Notes: generated from the letters alone by a model not told the origin. DNA of 64,000 bases from Myxococcales bacterium (GCA_016717005.1 JADJUF010000039.1:930001-994000), one strand, 5' to 3'; shown: positions 14,989 to 25,153, counted from the first letter of the stretch. Numbers and translations: made by a program.

Positions 14989-15225
14989 ATGGCAGCGAAC
15001 TCGACGGGTATTCTGACGGTCCGCAAGGACGTCCAGTTCAACGGGCTGAAGATCTTCTCGGCGACGATGGTCGCCGATCGCGAGCAGCTCGGCGAGAAGT
15101 GCACGAGGTGGATGGCCGAGCACCCGAGCTGCAAGCCGGTCGAGTTCGTCGTCACCCAGTCGAGCGACGAGGCGTTCCACTGCGTCGCGATCACGCTGTT
15201 CTACTTCGACGACGCGCGCAAGTAG
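14989..15225 (+). CDS. Hypothetical 78-residue cytoplasmic protein
   Basis: Family not recognised. A small protein with alternating hydrophobic strands (ILTVRKDVQF, KIFSATMVAD, VEFVVTQSSD, CVAITLFYFD) that suggest a compact alpha/beta fold; two Cys and no signal peptide. ATG 14989 is preferred: a TAAGGT box ends 10 nt upstream, whereas an alternative GTG at 14977 would overlap that box. It sits 37 bp before the serC start. Confidence 0.6.
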   Translation: MAANSTGILTVRKDVQFNGLKIFSATMVADREQLGEKCTRWMAEHPSCKPVEFVVTQSSDEAFHCVAITLFYFDDARK

Positions 15226-15265
15226 CCGCGGGTCGACCCCGCGGGCCTCGCGCCGGAGGGTGATG

Positions 15266-16351
15266 ATGACGCGGACGTGGAACTTCTCGGCGGGCCCGGC
15301 GGTGTTGCCCGAGGCGGTGCTGCGGCGCGCCCAGGCCGCGCTGTGGGATCTCGACGACAGCGGCATCGGCGTGCTCGAGCACAGCCACCGCGGCCCCGAG
15401 TTCATGGCGGTCCAGGCGCGCGCCGAGCGGCTCGTGCGCGAGCTGGCGGCGGTGCCCGACGACCACGACGTGCTGTTCATGCAGGGCGGCGCGTCGACGC
15501 AGTTCTTCATGGTGCCCATGAACCTGCTCGACGGCGGCACCGCCGACTACTGCGACACCGGGGTGTGGTCGGCCAAGGCCATCGCCGAGGCCCGGCGGTT
15601 CGGCGAGGTCCACGTCGCGTGCTCGAGCGAGGCGTCGCAGCACACGACGATCCCGGGCGCCGACGCGACCGCGTGGTCGGCGAGCCCGCGCTACGCCCAC
15701 TACACCAGCAACAACACGATCTACGGCACCCAGTGGGCCGCGCCGCCGGCGCCGCCGGCCGACGTCCCGCTGGTGTGCGACGCGTCGTCGGACATCTTCA
15801 GCCGGCCGATCGACGTCGCCCGCCACGGGCTGATCTACGCCGGCGCGCAGAAGAACCTGGGCCCGTCGGGCGTGACCCTGGTGATCGTCGCCAAGGCGCT
15901 GGTCGCGCGCGGCCGGCGCGATCTGCCGACGATGCTCCAGTACCGGACCTTCGCCGACCACGGCTCGATGTTCAACACGCCGCCGACGTTCGGCATCTAC
16001 GTCCTGGCCGAGGTGCTGACCTGGATCAAGACCCTGGGCGGGCTCGCGGCGATGGCCGAGCGCAACCGCGCCAAGGCGGCGATCCTCTACGACGAGCTCG
16101 ATCGCTCGCCGCTGTTCCGCGGCGTGGTCCACGCCGACGCGCGCTCGCACATGAACGTGACGTTCCGGTCGCCGACGCCGGCGCTCGACGCCGCGTTCAT
16201 CGCCGCGGCCACGGCCCGCGGCCTGTCGGGCCTGGCCGGCCACCGCTCGGTCGGCGGCATGCGCGCCAGCCTGTACAACGCGATGGAGGCCGACGGCGTG
16301 CGCGCGCTGGTCGCGTTCATGCGCGAGTTCGCGGCCGACCACCCGCGCTAG
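15266..16351 (+). CDS. serC: Phosphoserine aminotransferase
   Basis: A 361-residue class-V aminotransferase that converts 3-phosphohydroxypyruvate and glutamate to phosphoserine and 2-oxoglutarate (serine and pyridoxal phosphate pathways). It opens with the SerC hallmark WNFSAGPAVLPE and has HRGPEF, the phosphate-loop QGGAS and the PLP lysine in AGAQKNLGPSG (Lys196). Length and motifs match the family throughout. GGAGGG lies 5 nt upstream of ATG 15266; ATG 15263 is an equally possible start. The gene ends against the convergent metalloprotease gene. Confidence 0.95.
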   Translation: MTRTWNFSAGPAVLPEAVLRRAQAALWDLDDSGIGVLEHSHRGPEFMAVQARAERLVRELAAVPDDHDVLFMQGGASTQFFMVPMNLLDGGTADYCDTGVWSAKAIAEARRFGEVHVACSSEASQHTTIPGADATAWSASPRYAHYTSNNTIYGTQWAAPPAPPADVPLVCDASSDIFSRPIDVARHGLIYAGAQKNLGPSGVTLVIVAKALVARGRRDLPTMLQYRTFADHGSMFNTPPTFGIYVLAEVLTWIKTLGGLAAMAERNRAKAAILYDELDRSPLFRGVVHADARSHMNVTFRSPTPALDAAFIAAATARGLSGLAGHRSVGGMRASLYNAMEADGVRALVAFMREFAADHPR

Positions 16352-16356
16352 CGCGG
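16343..16356. terminator. Palindrome at the serC stop codon
   Basis: CCGCGCTAGCGCGG is a perfect 14-bp palindrome that contains the serC stop TAG. It lies 10 bp from the end of the convergent zincin gene and may be a bidirectional terminator, without a U-tract. Confidence 0.35.
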
Positions 16357-16365
16357 TGGCGCGAT

Positions 16366-17805
16366 CTACTGCAGCTCGATCGTGCGGGCGGCGCTGACGG
16401 TGCGCCGGCCGCGCTGGTCGATCACCACGGCGGCGAGGGTGCGCAGGCCGGTGCCGACCGAGAGCTGGAAGTGCACGTGGTCGCCGCCGCGCCGACAGCG
16501 CACCGGCACGTCGTCCGGGATGGCCGAGCACGACCACGCGTACGAGCCCTCGGGCGTCGCCCACCACAGCTCGACGTCGGCGACGCCGGCCGGCGAGCTG
16601 ACGGCGACGCGCACGTCGATCCAGCGATCGCCGGCGATGACGTCGCCGCCGGTGTCGACGGTGATCTGGGGTCGGGCCGCGACCGGCGGCGCGGCCGGGG
16701 TGTCGTCGCCGCGCCCGTCCCCATCGTCGCCGTCCTCGGCGTCGGTCTGCTCGACGCCGTCATCGCTGTCGTCGCCGTCATCGCCGTCGTCGCTGTCGTC
16801 GCCGTCGTCGCTGTCGTCGCTGTCGTCGTCGGCGGCGGCGGCGAACACGTCGCCGTCGTCGGCGCCGCCGTCGTCGAACACGTCGCCGTCGTCGTCGGCG
16901 GCGGCGAACACGCCGTCGAACACGCCGCCGTCGTCGTCATCGTCGAACACGTCGCCGTCATCGTCGAACACGTCGCCGTCATCGTCGCCCGCATCGGCGT
17001 CGTCGATGACCGGCGGCTGCGGCCGCGGCTGCGGCGGCTGGGCGACCGGCGGCGCCGGCTCGGCGGCCTCGCCCCGCAGCCCGACCATCGCCGCGAGGAC
17101 CCGGTACGAGTTCTGCGTGGCCGCGCCGCTGTCGCAGGTGCGCGCGTCGTACTCGCCGCACGGGGCGGCGCGATCGACGAAGGTCTTCTTGGTGCGGCAG
17201 TAGTCGTAGCCCATGAGGTCATCACAGGCCATCGCGTGATCGAGCCCGAGCGTGTGGCCGACCTCGTGGGCGATCGTGCCGCAGGTCGCCCCGGGCTCCT
17301 CGTCGAGCATCGCCGAGAACGCGTAGCCGACGGCGTTGCGGAGCACCATGGTGTCGGACGGCGCCACGCCCGACACGCCGTCGCCCATGCCGAGCATGTC
17401 GGGCTGACCGCCGACCATGATCATCGAGTAGTCGCCGCTGTGCGGGCGGGTGTCGACGACGTCGACCGCGAACGGCGCGAAGTGGGTCTGCACGCACGCG
17501 ACCACCGACCGCCACGCGCGGTCGCCGCCGCCGTACGCGGGCACGTCGACCGCCTGGCCGCGGCCGCTGCGCGCGATCCACGACGTGCCGGCGGCGGGAT
17601 CGTCCGTGCCGCTGGTCAGCCGCCCGCCGTCGCGGTTGAGGAACACCCGCACCGGGCCGCTGGCGCGGACCCGCGCCGCGGGGCTGCGCATCATCCTGGC
17701 GGTGGACGTCCGCACCATGTCCTCGCCGCCCGGGCGCGCGGGGCGGGCCGAGGCGGCGGCCGGGATGGCGGTCGCGACCAGACAGATGACCAGGTGGGAG
17801 CGCAC
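16366..17805 (-). CDS. Secreted metzincin-like zinc metalloprotease with long acidic linker
   Basis: A 479-residue secreted protein with a signal peptide (HLVICLVATAIPAAASA). The catalytic domain has the extended zinc motif HEVGHTLGLDH (about residue 180) and a Met-containing turn LMGYDYC, as in metzincins. From about residue 255 a roughly 110-residue linker is made almost only of Asp, Gly, Val, Phe and Ser, with recurrent DGDVFDD units. A C-terminal beta-sandwich-like domain (residues 385-479, ITVDTGGDVIAGD, VELWWATPEGSYAW) follows and may bind a substrate. The GTG start is assigned at 17805. The acidic repeats may bind calcium, but no canonical RTX motif is present. Confidence 0.82.
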   Translation of the reverse strand: MRSHLVICLVATAIPAAASARPARPGGEDMVRTSTARMMRSPAARVRASGPVRVFLNRDGGRLTSGTDDPAAGTSWIARSGRGQAVDVPAYGGGDRAWRSVVACVQTHFAPFAVDVVDTRPHSGDYSMIMVGGQPDMLGMGDGVSGVAPSDTMVLRNAVGYAFSAMLDEEPGATCGTIAHEVGHTLGLDHAMACDDLMGYDYCRTKKTFVDRAAPCGEYDARTCDSGAATQNSYRVLAAMVGLRGEAAEPAPPVAQPPQPRPQPPVIDDADAGDDDGDVFDDDGDVFDDDDDGGVFDGVFAAADDDGDVFDDGGADDGDVFAAAADDDSDDSDDGDDSDDGDDGDDSDDGVEQTDAEDGDDGDGRGDDTPAAPPVAARPQITVDTGGDVIAGDRWIDVRVAVSSPAGVADVELWWATPEGSYAWSCSAIPDDVPVRCRRGGDHVHFQLSVGTGLRTLAAVVIDQRGRRTVSAARTIELQ

Positions 17806-17880
17806 GGCATGACCCTTACTCGGAACGGCAGATCTAGAACGACCGGCGGACCCCCGGCATTCAACCGTCCTTGGGTCGCC

Positions 17881-18020
17881 GTCGTCAGACCAGCCGCGCC
17901 GAGGTGCCGCCGTCAGATCAGCCGCGCCGAGGTGCCGTCGTCAGATCAGCCGCGCCGAGGTGCCGTCGTCAGATCAGCCGCGCCGAGGTGCCGTCGTCAG
18001 ATCAGCCGCACCGAGGTGCC
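17881..18020. repeat. Five tandem 28-bp copies of the 3' end of the neighbouring gene
   Basis: Units start at 17881, 17909, 17937, 17965 and 17993. The last is the true 3' end of the minus-strand gene (coding DGTSVRLI and stop); the other four lie beyond its stop codon. Each copy repeats the C-terminal codons and the stop. Units 3 and 4 are identical; the outermost is the most diverged. Confidence 0.9.
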
Positions 18021-18608
18021 GTCGCGCTCGAGCCGGAGCGTCCGCGCCTCGCCCTGGGCGAGCCCGACCTGGGCGCGCGCCTCGACCGTCACGAACGGCT
18101 GGTGCGGGCCGGGACCGCGGATGCTCGCCACCGCGAGCACCTCGTGCGCGCCGGGGGTCACCAGCGCCCGCAGCCCGCGGCGCGTCGACGCCGGCTCGCC
18201 GCCGTAGATCCCGGCCGCCGCCGGCCCCGGCAGCGGGCATTCCTCGGGGTTGGCGCCGTCGACCCGCCAGTACGGGCTGAACAGCTCGCCCGCGCCGAGC
18301 TCGAGCTCGAGCCAGGTCGAGCGGCCCGGCGCGCGCGCGGCCAGGATGTGCGCGTGGACCTCGGCCAGGACCTCGGGCTCGGTCGCGACCGCCGGCGGCC
18401 CGGCCAGGAAGTCCTCGAGCGCCTGCGCGCCGTCGATCAGGTTGGCGAAGTACGCCGGGTTCGAGTCGAAGCGGATCCACACCACCTCGAGGGCCCGGAG
18501 CACGGTGAGCTGGCCGTCGCGCCCGCTCGGCCAGGTGCGCTCGGTCAGCGCGTCGTAGCACCAGGCCGCCGGGCCGTGCGCCGCGGCGGCGGCGTCCGCG
18601 GCGGTCAT
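17997..18608 (-). CDS. Hypothetical protein coupled to the WYL regulator pair
   Basis: A 203-residue protein, family not recognised. It is soluble, with a helical N-terminal half (WCYDALTERTWPSG, YFANLIDGAQALEDFLAG) and a beta-rich C-terminal half (HEVLAVASIRGP, PFVTVEARAQVGLAQ). It starts with ATG overlapping the stop of the upstream WYL gene (ATGA), so it is the third gene of a coupled operon with two WYL proteins. It may be an effector or partner of that regulatory pair. Its 3' end has been tandemly amplified (28-bp repeats). Confidence 0.7.
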   Translation of the reverse strand: MTAADAAAAAHGPAAWCYDALTERTWPSGRDGQLTVLRALEVVWIRFDSNPAYFANLIDGAQALEDFLAGPPAVATEPEVLAEVHAHILAARAPGRSTWLELELGAGELFSPYWRVDGANPEECPLPGPAAAGIYGGEPASTRRGLRALVTPGAHEVLAVASIRGPGPHQPFVTVEARAQVGLAQGEARTLRLERDGTSVRLI

Positions 18609-19578
18609 AGCGCCGCGCGGACCCGGGCGATCCGCTCGCGCATCGCGGCGCGGGCGTCGTCGGGGCCGACGATCCAGGCGTGCCGGCCCAGGCCGAGCAC
18701 CCAGCCGGTCACCCACTCGAAGCCCTCGCAGTCGATCAGGATCTCGGCGGCGCCGTCGTCCTGGGTCGTCACCTCGCCGACCGGCCAGTTCGCGCCGACC
18801 CGGGTCACCGCCAGCGGATCGAGGTGCACGCGCACGGTCACGGCGTCCGCCGACGGCACGTACAGGCGCTCGCGCCGGTAGGTCTCGAGATCGAAGTCGA
18901 CCGGCGGCGCGAACCGCTCGATCGTGTCGGCCAGCGCGGCGATGCGATCGATGCGGAACGTGCGCACGTCGCCACGGGCGTGGCAGTGCCCGACGACGTA
19001 CCACTCGCCGGCGTGGTGGACGATGCCGTAGGGATCGACCCGGCGGCGCGCGGCCTGGTGCCGCGACGCGCTGATGTAGTCGATCTCGACGGTGACATGG
19101 CGGCGCGCGGCGGTGACCAGGCGCCGCAGGTGCCCGGCGATGAGCTGGTCGGGCTCGGCCACGACCGTGCCGGTGGCCAGGGTCTCGGCCTCGCCGGCGT
19201 CGCGCCCGAGCGCGCCGAGCAGCTTCTTCTCGGCCGACTCCATCGACGCGTCGAACGGCGCGATGCCGCTGCCGCGCAGCGCGCGGATGCCGAGCAAGAG
19301 CGAGCAGCCCTCGGCCGGGGTCAGGCGCAGCGGCCGGGTCAGGCGGTGGGCCAGGTCGATGAAGACGCGCCCGTCCTCGACCGACACCAGCAGGTACTCG
19401 CCGGGATCGCCGTCGGGCGGGCCGACCTGGGTCAGGAGCTCGAGGTCGGCCAGCATCTCGTCGCGATCGACGCCGAGCTTCTTGGCGAGGTCCTCGACCG
19501 CGACCCCGTTCGGGTGCTTGGCCACGTACGGGACCACGAACAGCAAGCGCCGCAGCTTGCCGGCGACGTCGCGCGCGC

Positions 19579-19582
<4 letters not shown>
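18605..19582 (-). CDS. WYL-domain transcriptional regulator (PafC-like, second of a pair)
   Basis: A 325-residue protein beginning MSARDVAGKLRRLLFVVPYV, with an N-terminal winged-helix (AVEDLAKKLGVDRDEMLADLELL) and a WYL ligand-binding domain (RRRVDPYGIVHHAGEWYVVGHC, GDVRTFRIDRI), then the WCX extension. The paired arrangement and fold match the PafB/PafC regulators that activate DNA-damage genes in actinobacteria, possibly sensing single-stranded DNA through the WYL domain. A similar role here is inference. GTG 19582 overlaps the upstream stop (GTGA). Confidence 0.85.
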
Positions 19583-20709
<1,127 letters not shown>

Positions 20710-20716
20710 GACGGAT

Positions 20717-20722
20717 CTTGTA
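20717..20722 (-). promoter_or_regulatory. -10-like box TACAAG of the WYL operon
   Basis: On the minus strand TACAAG ends 7 nt before GTG 20709. It overlaps the TTGTACAA palindrome at 20718-20725. Confidence 0.4.
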
Positions 20723-20762
20723 CAACATTCGACGAGGATTTGCCGGGCGCCGCCGACACGGC

Positions 20763-20768
20763 TACCGT
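20763..20768 (+). promoter_or_regulatory. -10-like box TACCGT
   Basis: TACCGT ends 6 nt before ATG 20775. The hexamer is the same as that upstream of 4426 and 47808. Confidence 0.5.
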
Positions 20769-20774
20769 CGCGGC

Positions 20775-21284
20775 ATGCGCGCACGGCAGTGTGGAGTCCT
20801 CCTGGTCGCCCTCGGCCTCACCGCGGGCACGGCCGCCGCCGACGACGGCGCCGAGAAGGGCTCGCTCGGCCTCGGCGTCATCATCGGCGAGCCGACCGGC
20901 ATCTGCGGCAAGCTGTACCTGCAGGACGATCAGGCTGTGCAGGCCGCGCTCGGCTTCACGTTCGTCACCGGCGGCTTCCACGCCCACGCCGACTACGTCT
21001 TCCACCCGTGGATCCTCGAGGAGCGTGAGGCGTTCACGCTGCCCGCGTACATCGGCCCGGGCGTGCGCCTGCTCCAGCACCGGGCCGGGCGCGGCGCCGA
21101 CGACGACTTCCGCGTCGGCCTGCGCGCGGTCGCGGGCCTGCTGTTCGACTTCAAGGAGATCCCGCTCGACGTGTTCGTCGAGGTCGCCGGCATCGTCGAG
21201 TTCCGGTTCGGCAGCAACGACGAGGCCATCAACGGCTTCGGCCTGGCGCTCAACGGCGGGCTCGGGGCGCGCTACTACTTCTGA
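20775..21284 (+). CDS. Small outer-membrane beta-barrel-like protein
   Basis: A 169-residue exported protein with a signal peptide (VLLVALGLTAGTAAA). The mature part is a series of amphipathic strands, GSLGLGVIIGEPTGICGKLYL, AALGFTFVTGGFHAHADYVF, VFVEVAGIVEFRF and GGLGARYYF. It ends in the aromatic C-terminal residue typical of outer-membrane barrels. The pattern resembles small barrel families such as DUF3996. No partner gene is evident; it is divergent from the WYL operon. Confidence 0.7.
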   Translation: MRARQCGVLLVALGLTAGTAAADDGAEKGSLGLGVIIGEPTGICGKLYLQDDQAVQAALGFTFVTGGFHAHADYVFHPWILEEREAFTLPAYIGPGVRLLQHRAGRGADDDFRVGLRAVAGLLFDFKEIPLDVFVEVAGIVEFRFGSNDEAINGFGLALNGGLGARYYF

Positions 21285-21430
21285 CGTGGCCGCGACGTGC
21301 CTGACGTGCCTGACGTGACGCGACGCGACGTGACGTGACGTGACGTGGCCGCGACCTGACGTGGCGCGACGTGGCCGCGACCTGACGTGGCCGCGACCTG
21401 ACTGGCGCGACGTGGCCGCGACGTGACGTG
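21285..21430. repeat. Low-complexity CGTGAC / CGTGGCCGCGAC direct repeats
   Basis: This stretch is built from iterated CGTGAC, CGTGCCTGA and CGTGGCCGCGACCTGA words, directly after the outer-membrane protein stop. No gene is supported in the 291 bp up to 21575. Confidence 0.7.
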
Positions 21431-21562
21431 CCATCCCGTGACCGCGGGGAGCGCCGCGCTGGCGCCGTGACCGCGGCGCGGGTGCCACCCTGGCACGCGC
21501 ACCGACGCGACCGCGCGGCCAAGCCCCCGCCGCGGCGCGGCGGGCGTCGGCACGCGCGGTGC

Positions 21563-21568
21563 TAGGCT
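21563..21568 (+). promoter_or_regulatory. -10-like box TAGGCT
   Basis: TAGGCT ends 7 nt before ATG 21576 of the PilT-like gene. Confidence 0.5.
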
Positions 21569-21575
21569 TGGGGGC

Positions 21576-23084
21576 ATGGCCGCGATCGACTCGCTCCTGC
21601 GCGTGATGTCGCTGCGGGGCGCCGAGGCGATGATCGTGTCGACCGGCCAGGTGCCGACGCTGCGGCGCGGCGGCCAGGCCGAGCCGATGGCGATGCCGCC
21701 GATCGATCCGGTGATGGTGCTGGCGTTCGTCGACGAGCTGGTGCCGGGCCCAGGCCGGGCCGCCCTCGACGACAAGGGCAGCGCCGAGATCACGCACGCG
21801 GTCGGCGCCGACGCCTACGCGATCGCGATCGAGCGCACGACCGTCGGCTTCCGGCTGCTGGTGCGCCCGACCCGTCCGCTGCTCGCGGTCGCGGTCGCGC
21901 CCCCGACGTCGCCGCCCCGCAGCCGCCCGCCGACCCCGGCGCCGCACGCCGTGGGGCCCACGGTCACGCCGATCATCGCGCCCCCGCCCCCGGCCGCGCC
22001 GGCCGCGCGGACGTCGGCGAGGTCGGCCGACGCGACGCCGCTGCTCGCCGCGATCGAGCACGCCGCCGCCCGGCGCGCGTCCGACCTGCTGCTGTCGAGC
22101 GGCCTGCCGCCGCGGGCCCGCATCGACGGCGATCTGATCGAGCTCGACGACGCCGCGCCCGACGACGCCGCGCTGCTGGCGCTGGTCGCGCACCTCGGCG
22201 GCGACGGCGCGGCCGCCGAGCTCACCCGCGACGGCGCGGTCGATTTCGGCGCCACCGTCGGCGACACCCGCGTGCGCGGCCACGGGTTCCAGCACGAGCG
22301 CGGCCTGGCCGTCGCCATCCGCGTGCTGCGCACCGACGTCCCGAGCATGACCAGCCTCGGCCTGCCCGAGGATCTGACCAGCCTGATCGGCCATCGCTCG
22401 GGCCTGGTGCTCATCGCCGGCCCCACCGGCTCGGGCAAGTCGACGACGCTGGTCGCGCTGGTCGCGCACCTCAACCACACCCGCGCCCGCCACGTGATCA
22501 CGCTCGAGGATCCGATCGAGTTCCTGCACGCGCCCGATCGCTGCCTGATCCACCAGCGCGAGATCGGGCGCCACGCCGCCAGCTTCGCGACCGGGCTGCG
22601 CGCGGCCCTGCGCGAGGCGCCCGACGTGATCGTCGTCGGGGAGCTGCGCGATCCCGAGACCATCGCGATCGCCGCGACCGCGGCCGAGACCGGCCACCTC
22701 GTGCTCGGCACGGTCCACGCGGCCGGCGCCGGCGGCGCGATCGATCGCCTGATCGACGCCTACCCGCCGCACCAGCAGGCCCAGGCCCGCAGCCAGCTCG
22801 CGGCGACCCTGCGGTGCGTCGTGACCCAGTACCTCCTGCCCGCGCGCTCGGGCGGCCGCGCGGTCGCGATCGAGCGCGTCCCGATCACCACCGCGGTCGC
22901 CGCGCTGATCCGCAACGACGACCTGCAGATGCTGGGCACCCACGTCCAGACCGGCCGCGACGCCGGCATGGTGCCGCTCGAGCGCAGCCTCGCCCGGCTG
23001 GTGCGCGCGGGGGTGGTCGAGCCAGCGCTGGCCCGGGCGACCGCGATCGACCTCGACTACCTCGAGCGCGCGATCAAGAGCTGA
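21576..23084 (+). CDS. PilT/PilU-type secretion ATPase with N-terminal extension
   Basis: A 502-residue protein. The C-terminal 350 residues are a type IV pilus retraction ATPase: Walker A AGPTGSGKST, Asp box (LEDPIEF), Walker B VIVVGELRDPET and His box (GHLVLGTVHAA). This family depolymerises pili for twitching motility. The N-terminal 140 residues are unusual: a short degenerate domain (SLRGAEAMIVSTG) and a Pro-rich linker, resembling a second copy of the PilT N-domain seen again at residues 150-250. PilT itself is about 350 residues, so this is an elongated variant, possibly regulatory (PilU-like). No pilus genes are adjacent. Confidence 0.85.
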   Translation: MAAIDSLLRVMSLRGAEAMIVSTGQVPTLRRGGQAEPMAMPPIDPVMVLAFVDELVPGPGRAALDDKGSAEITHAVGADAYAIAIERTTVGFRLLVRPTRPLLAVAVAPPTSPPRSRPPTPAPHAVGPTVTPIIAPPPPAAPAARTSARSADATPLLAAIEHAAARRASDLLLSSGLPPRARIDGDLIELDDAAPDDAALLALVAHLGGDGAAAELTRDGAVDFGATVGDTRVRGHGFQHERGLAVAIRVLRTDVPSMTSLGLPEDLTSLIGHRSGLVLIAGPTGSGKSTTLVALVAHLNHTRARHVITLEDPIEFLHAPDRCLIHQREIGRHAASFATGLRAALREAPDVIVVGELRDPETIAIAATAAETGHLVLGTVHAAGAGGAIDRLIDAYPPHQQAQARSQLAATLRCVVTQYLLPARSGGRAVAIERVPITTAVAALIRNDDLQMLGTHVQTGRDAGMVPLERSLARLVRAGVVEPALARATAIDLDYLERAIKS

Positions 23085-23550
23085 CGGCCGCGGCGGTCAG
23101 GCACCGTCGCAGCCACGGCCCTGCGACCGTCGCACCGCACACCGGATCGGCCACGAGCGTCACGCCGCCGAGCTCGGCGCAGCCGGCCCGCAGCGCGCGG
23201 CTGGCGTGGCCCAGGACCACGATCGCGCCCTGATAGCCGCTGGTGCGGATCGTCGCGATCAGCGACAGCGCCGGCACCTGATCGAACGGATCGCTGAGGA
23301 TCACCACGTCGGGGCGGGTCGCGAGCAGATCGAACAGGCCGGCGCGGGTGACGGCGCGCTGCGGATCGAGGCTGAGGGCCCGCAGCCCGGTCCCCATCAC
23401 CTGGCGCAGGTGCTGCGGCGTGAGCGCGACCACGATCCGCTGACGCCCGACCCGCCACGACCGCCGGCCCGCGCCGACCCGGACCTGCGCCGGCTCGACC
23501 GGAGGGATCTCGATGCGCAACGCTCGACGGTGGACCGGCTGGCTGGTCAT
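23074..23550 (-). CDS. Degenerate response-regulator receiver-like protein
   Basis: A 158-residue protein. Residues 70-150 resemble a receiver domain: PDVVILSDPF (Asp at the phosphoacceptor position), IRTSGYQGAIVVLGHAS (switch Ser) and then VTLVADPV, but no clear conserved Lys. It may therefore be a pseudo-receiver. The first 70 residues are basic and unassigned. ATG 23550 is used. Its 3' end overlaps the PilT-like gene tail-to-tail by 11 bp, so the two transcripts are antisense there. Confidence 0.55.
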   Translation of the reverse strand: MTSQPVHRRALRIEIPPVEPAQVRVGAGRRSWRVGRQRIVVALTPQHLRQVMGTGLRALSLDPQRAVTRAGLFDLLATRPDVVILSDPFDQVPALSLIATIRTSGYQGAIVVLGHASRALRAGCAELGGVTLVADPVCGATVAGPWLRRCLTAAAVSS

Positions 23551-23793
23551 GGGCAGGAACACTGCAGCTCTCGGGCCAGCGGGTACCACAGCCGGTTCCG
23601 CGCGGCCAGACATTCCGGACGCGCTCCGTGGCACCAGCGCGCGGCTCGGGCGCGCCAGTTCGGCACGTCGATCAGGCGAGTCGACCGGCCATGGGTGACC
23701 GGCCTGCGGGACCTGCAGGCCGATCCCGCAGGACCCGCGGGCCGCGCCGTCGCCGACCACGCACCCTGACAGGAAGAGGAGCGACGGCGATGC

Positions 23794-23799
23794 TAGCTT
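23794..23799 (+). promoter_or_regulatory. -10-like box TAGCTT
   Basis: TAGCTT ends 7 nt before a TTG start at 23807. It supports the unusual TTG initiation codon of the nitrilase-fold gene. Confidence 0.45.
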
Positions 23800-23806
23800 C
23801 CCGGTA

Positions 23807-25153
23807 TTGAGCGATCAGCCCTCTTCCCCGGCCGCCATCGCCGACGCGCTCGCGCCGGTGCTGGCGGCGCTGCGCGCGCGGCCGGTCATGCACGTGACCG
23901 AGGTGATCGCGGCGCTCTTGCGGGTGTGCCGGGCCGAGGAGGCGCTGATCACACGCGAGAAGGCGCTGGCGGCGCACTTCTACCCCGTCGCGGATCTCGA
24001 GGCGCGCCTGCACCGCGCCTGCCCTGATCGCGGGCGCGAGCGCTGGCGCGGCCCGCTGCTGACCGCGCTGGCCGACGAGCTGACCGCGAGCGCGGCGGCG
24101 CTGCCGGGCGCGCTGTGCGCGTACTTCGCGGCGCGCTGGCTCGAGCGTCAGTTCCGCGCCCACCTGCTGCCGTACTTCCGCGGGGTCGATCGCGAGGTCG
24201 GCCCCGGCGAGCCCTGGCCGATCGTCGACTCGCCGGCGATCCACTACCCGCGCCCGACCGGCAACCCGGCGTCGCGCGGGCGCGCGGCCGATCGCGGCGA
24301 GTGGCTGACGCTGACGCCGGCGTCGACGGCGGGCCTGCGCGTGCGCCTGCGCTGGCTCGGGCCGCACCTGCCGGTCGTGCGCGCCGGCACCCGCATCGCG
24401 ATCGCCGCGCTGTCGCGCGATCCGCTGGCCGACTTCACCTTCGATCGGCTCGCGCCCGACGGCGCGCCCCGCTTCTACCGCGTCCGCCCGCAGGTCGGCG
24501 ACTTCCGCGCCCGCGTCGACGCGGCCCTGGCCCACGCGCGCGCGGCCCGCGCCGACATCACGATCTTGCCCGAGCTGGCGCTGACCGACGACGATCACGC
24601 GGCGCTCCTGCTCGACCCGGCGCTGGCGGAGCTGCCGCTGGTGGTGCTCGGCAGCCGCCACGTCGCGCGCCCCGACGGCAGCGTCGCCCCGGGCCGCAAC
24701 CTGGCGACCCTGGTCGCGTACGGCCGGGTGATCGCCGAGCACGCCAAGATGTCGGACTACTTCCTGCGCGACGGCGGGGTCCACCGCTACGAGCACATCG
24801 AGCCCGGTGACACGCTGGAGGTGTTGCTGTCCGAGCGCCTGTCGCTGGCCATGGTGGTGTGCAAGGACCTGCTGCGCGCGGACTGGCAGAACCTGCTGGC
24901 GCAGCTCGCGCCGCGCCTGCTCCTGGTGCCCGCGATGTCGGTCGAGTACGCGGACTTCCTGTCGTTCGCCGAGCGCCTGGCGCGGGATCCGCAGGCCCAC
25001 ACGGTGGTGGCCAACGCCGGGCCGGTCCAGGCGATCGTGGGCCGCCCGACCCGTGAAGATCCTGTGATCGTTGCAGATCGGCAGGTTGGGCGGTGCATCG
25101 TCTACGAGGTCGGCGCCACCTGGGCCGAAGATCACCCCTTGAGTAGCAACTAG
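23807..25153 (+). CDS. Nitrilase/carbon-nitrogen hydrolase superfamily protein with unknown N-terminal domain
   Basis: A 448-residue protein. Residues about 225-440 carry the complete nitrilase-fold catalytic triad: Glu in ILPELALTD, Lys in EHAKMSDYF and Cys in MVVCKDLLRADW. It should hydrolyse or transfer at a non-peptide C-N bond. The first 200 residues are not a recognisable part of the family (helical, many Arg/Ala, with YFAARWLERQFRAHLLPYF) and may bind a partner or nucleic acid. The TTG start is supported by TAGCTT just upstream. It is followed by an HTH protein and a phosphoribosyltransferase-like gene, an association I do not recognise. Confidence 0.75.
   Translation: MSDQPSSPAAIADALAPVLAALRARPVMHVTEVIAALLRVCRAEEALITREKALAAHFYPVADLEARLHRACPDRGRERWRGPLLTALADELTASAAALPGALCAYFAARWLERQFRAHLLPYFRGVDREVGPGEPWPIVDSPAIHYPRPTGNPASRGRAADRGEWLTLTPASTAGLRVRLRWLGPHLPVVRAGTRIAIAALSRDPLADFTFDRLAPDGAPRFYRVRPQVGDFRARVDAALAHARAARADITILPELALTDDDHAALLLDPALAELPLVVLGSRHVARPDGSVAPGRNLATLVAYGRVIAEHAKMSDYFLRDGGVHRYEHIEPGDTLEVLLSERLSLAMVVCKDLLRADWQNLLAQLAPRLLLVPAMSVEYADFLSFAERLARDPQAHTVVANAGPVQAIVGRPTREDPVIVADRQVGRCIVYEVGATWAEDHPLSSN

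Noticed and set aside
17881..18020. Possible CRISPR array
   Set aside because: The five 28-bp repeats are directly adjacent, without spacers, and are copies of a gene's 3' end; no cas genes are near.
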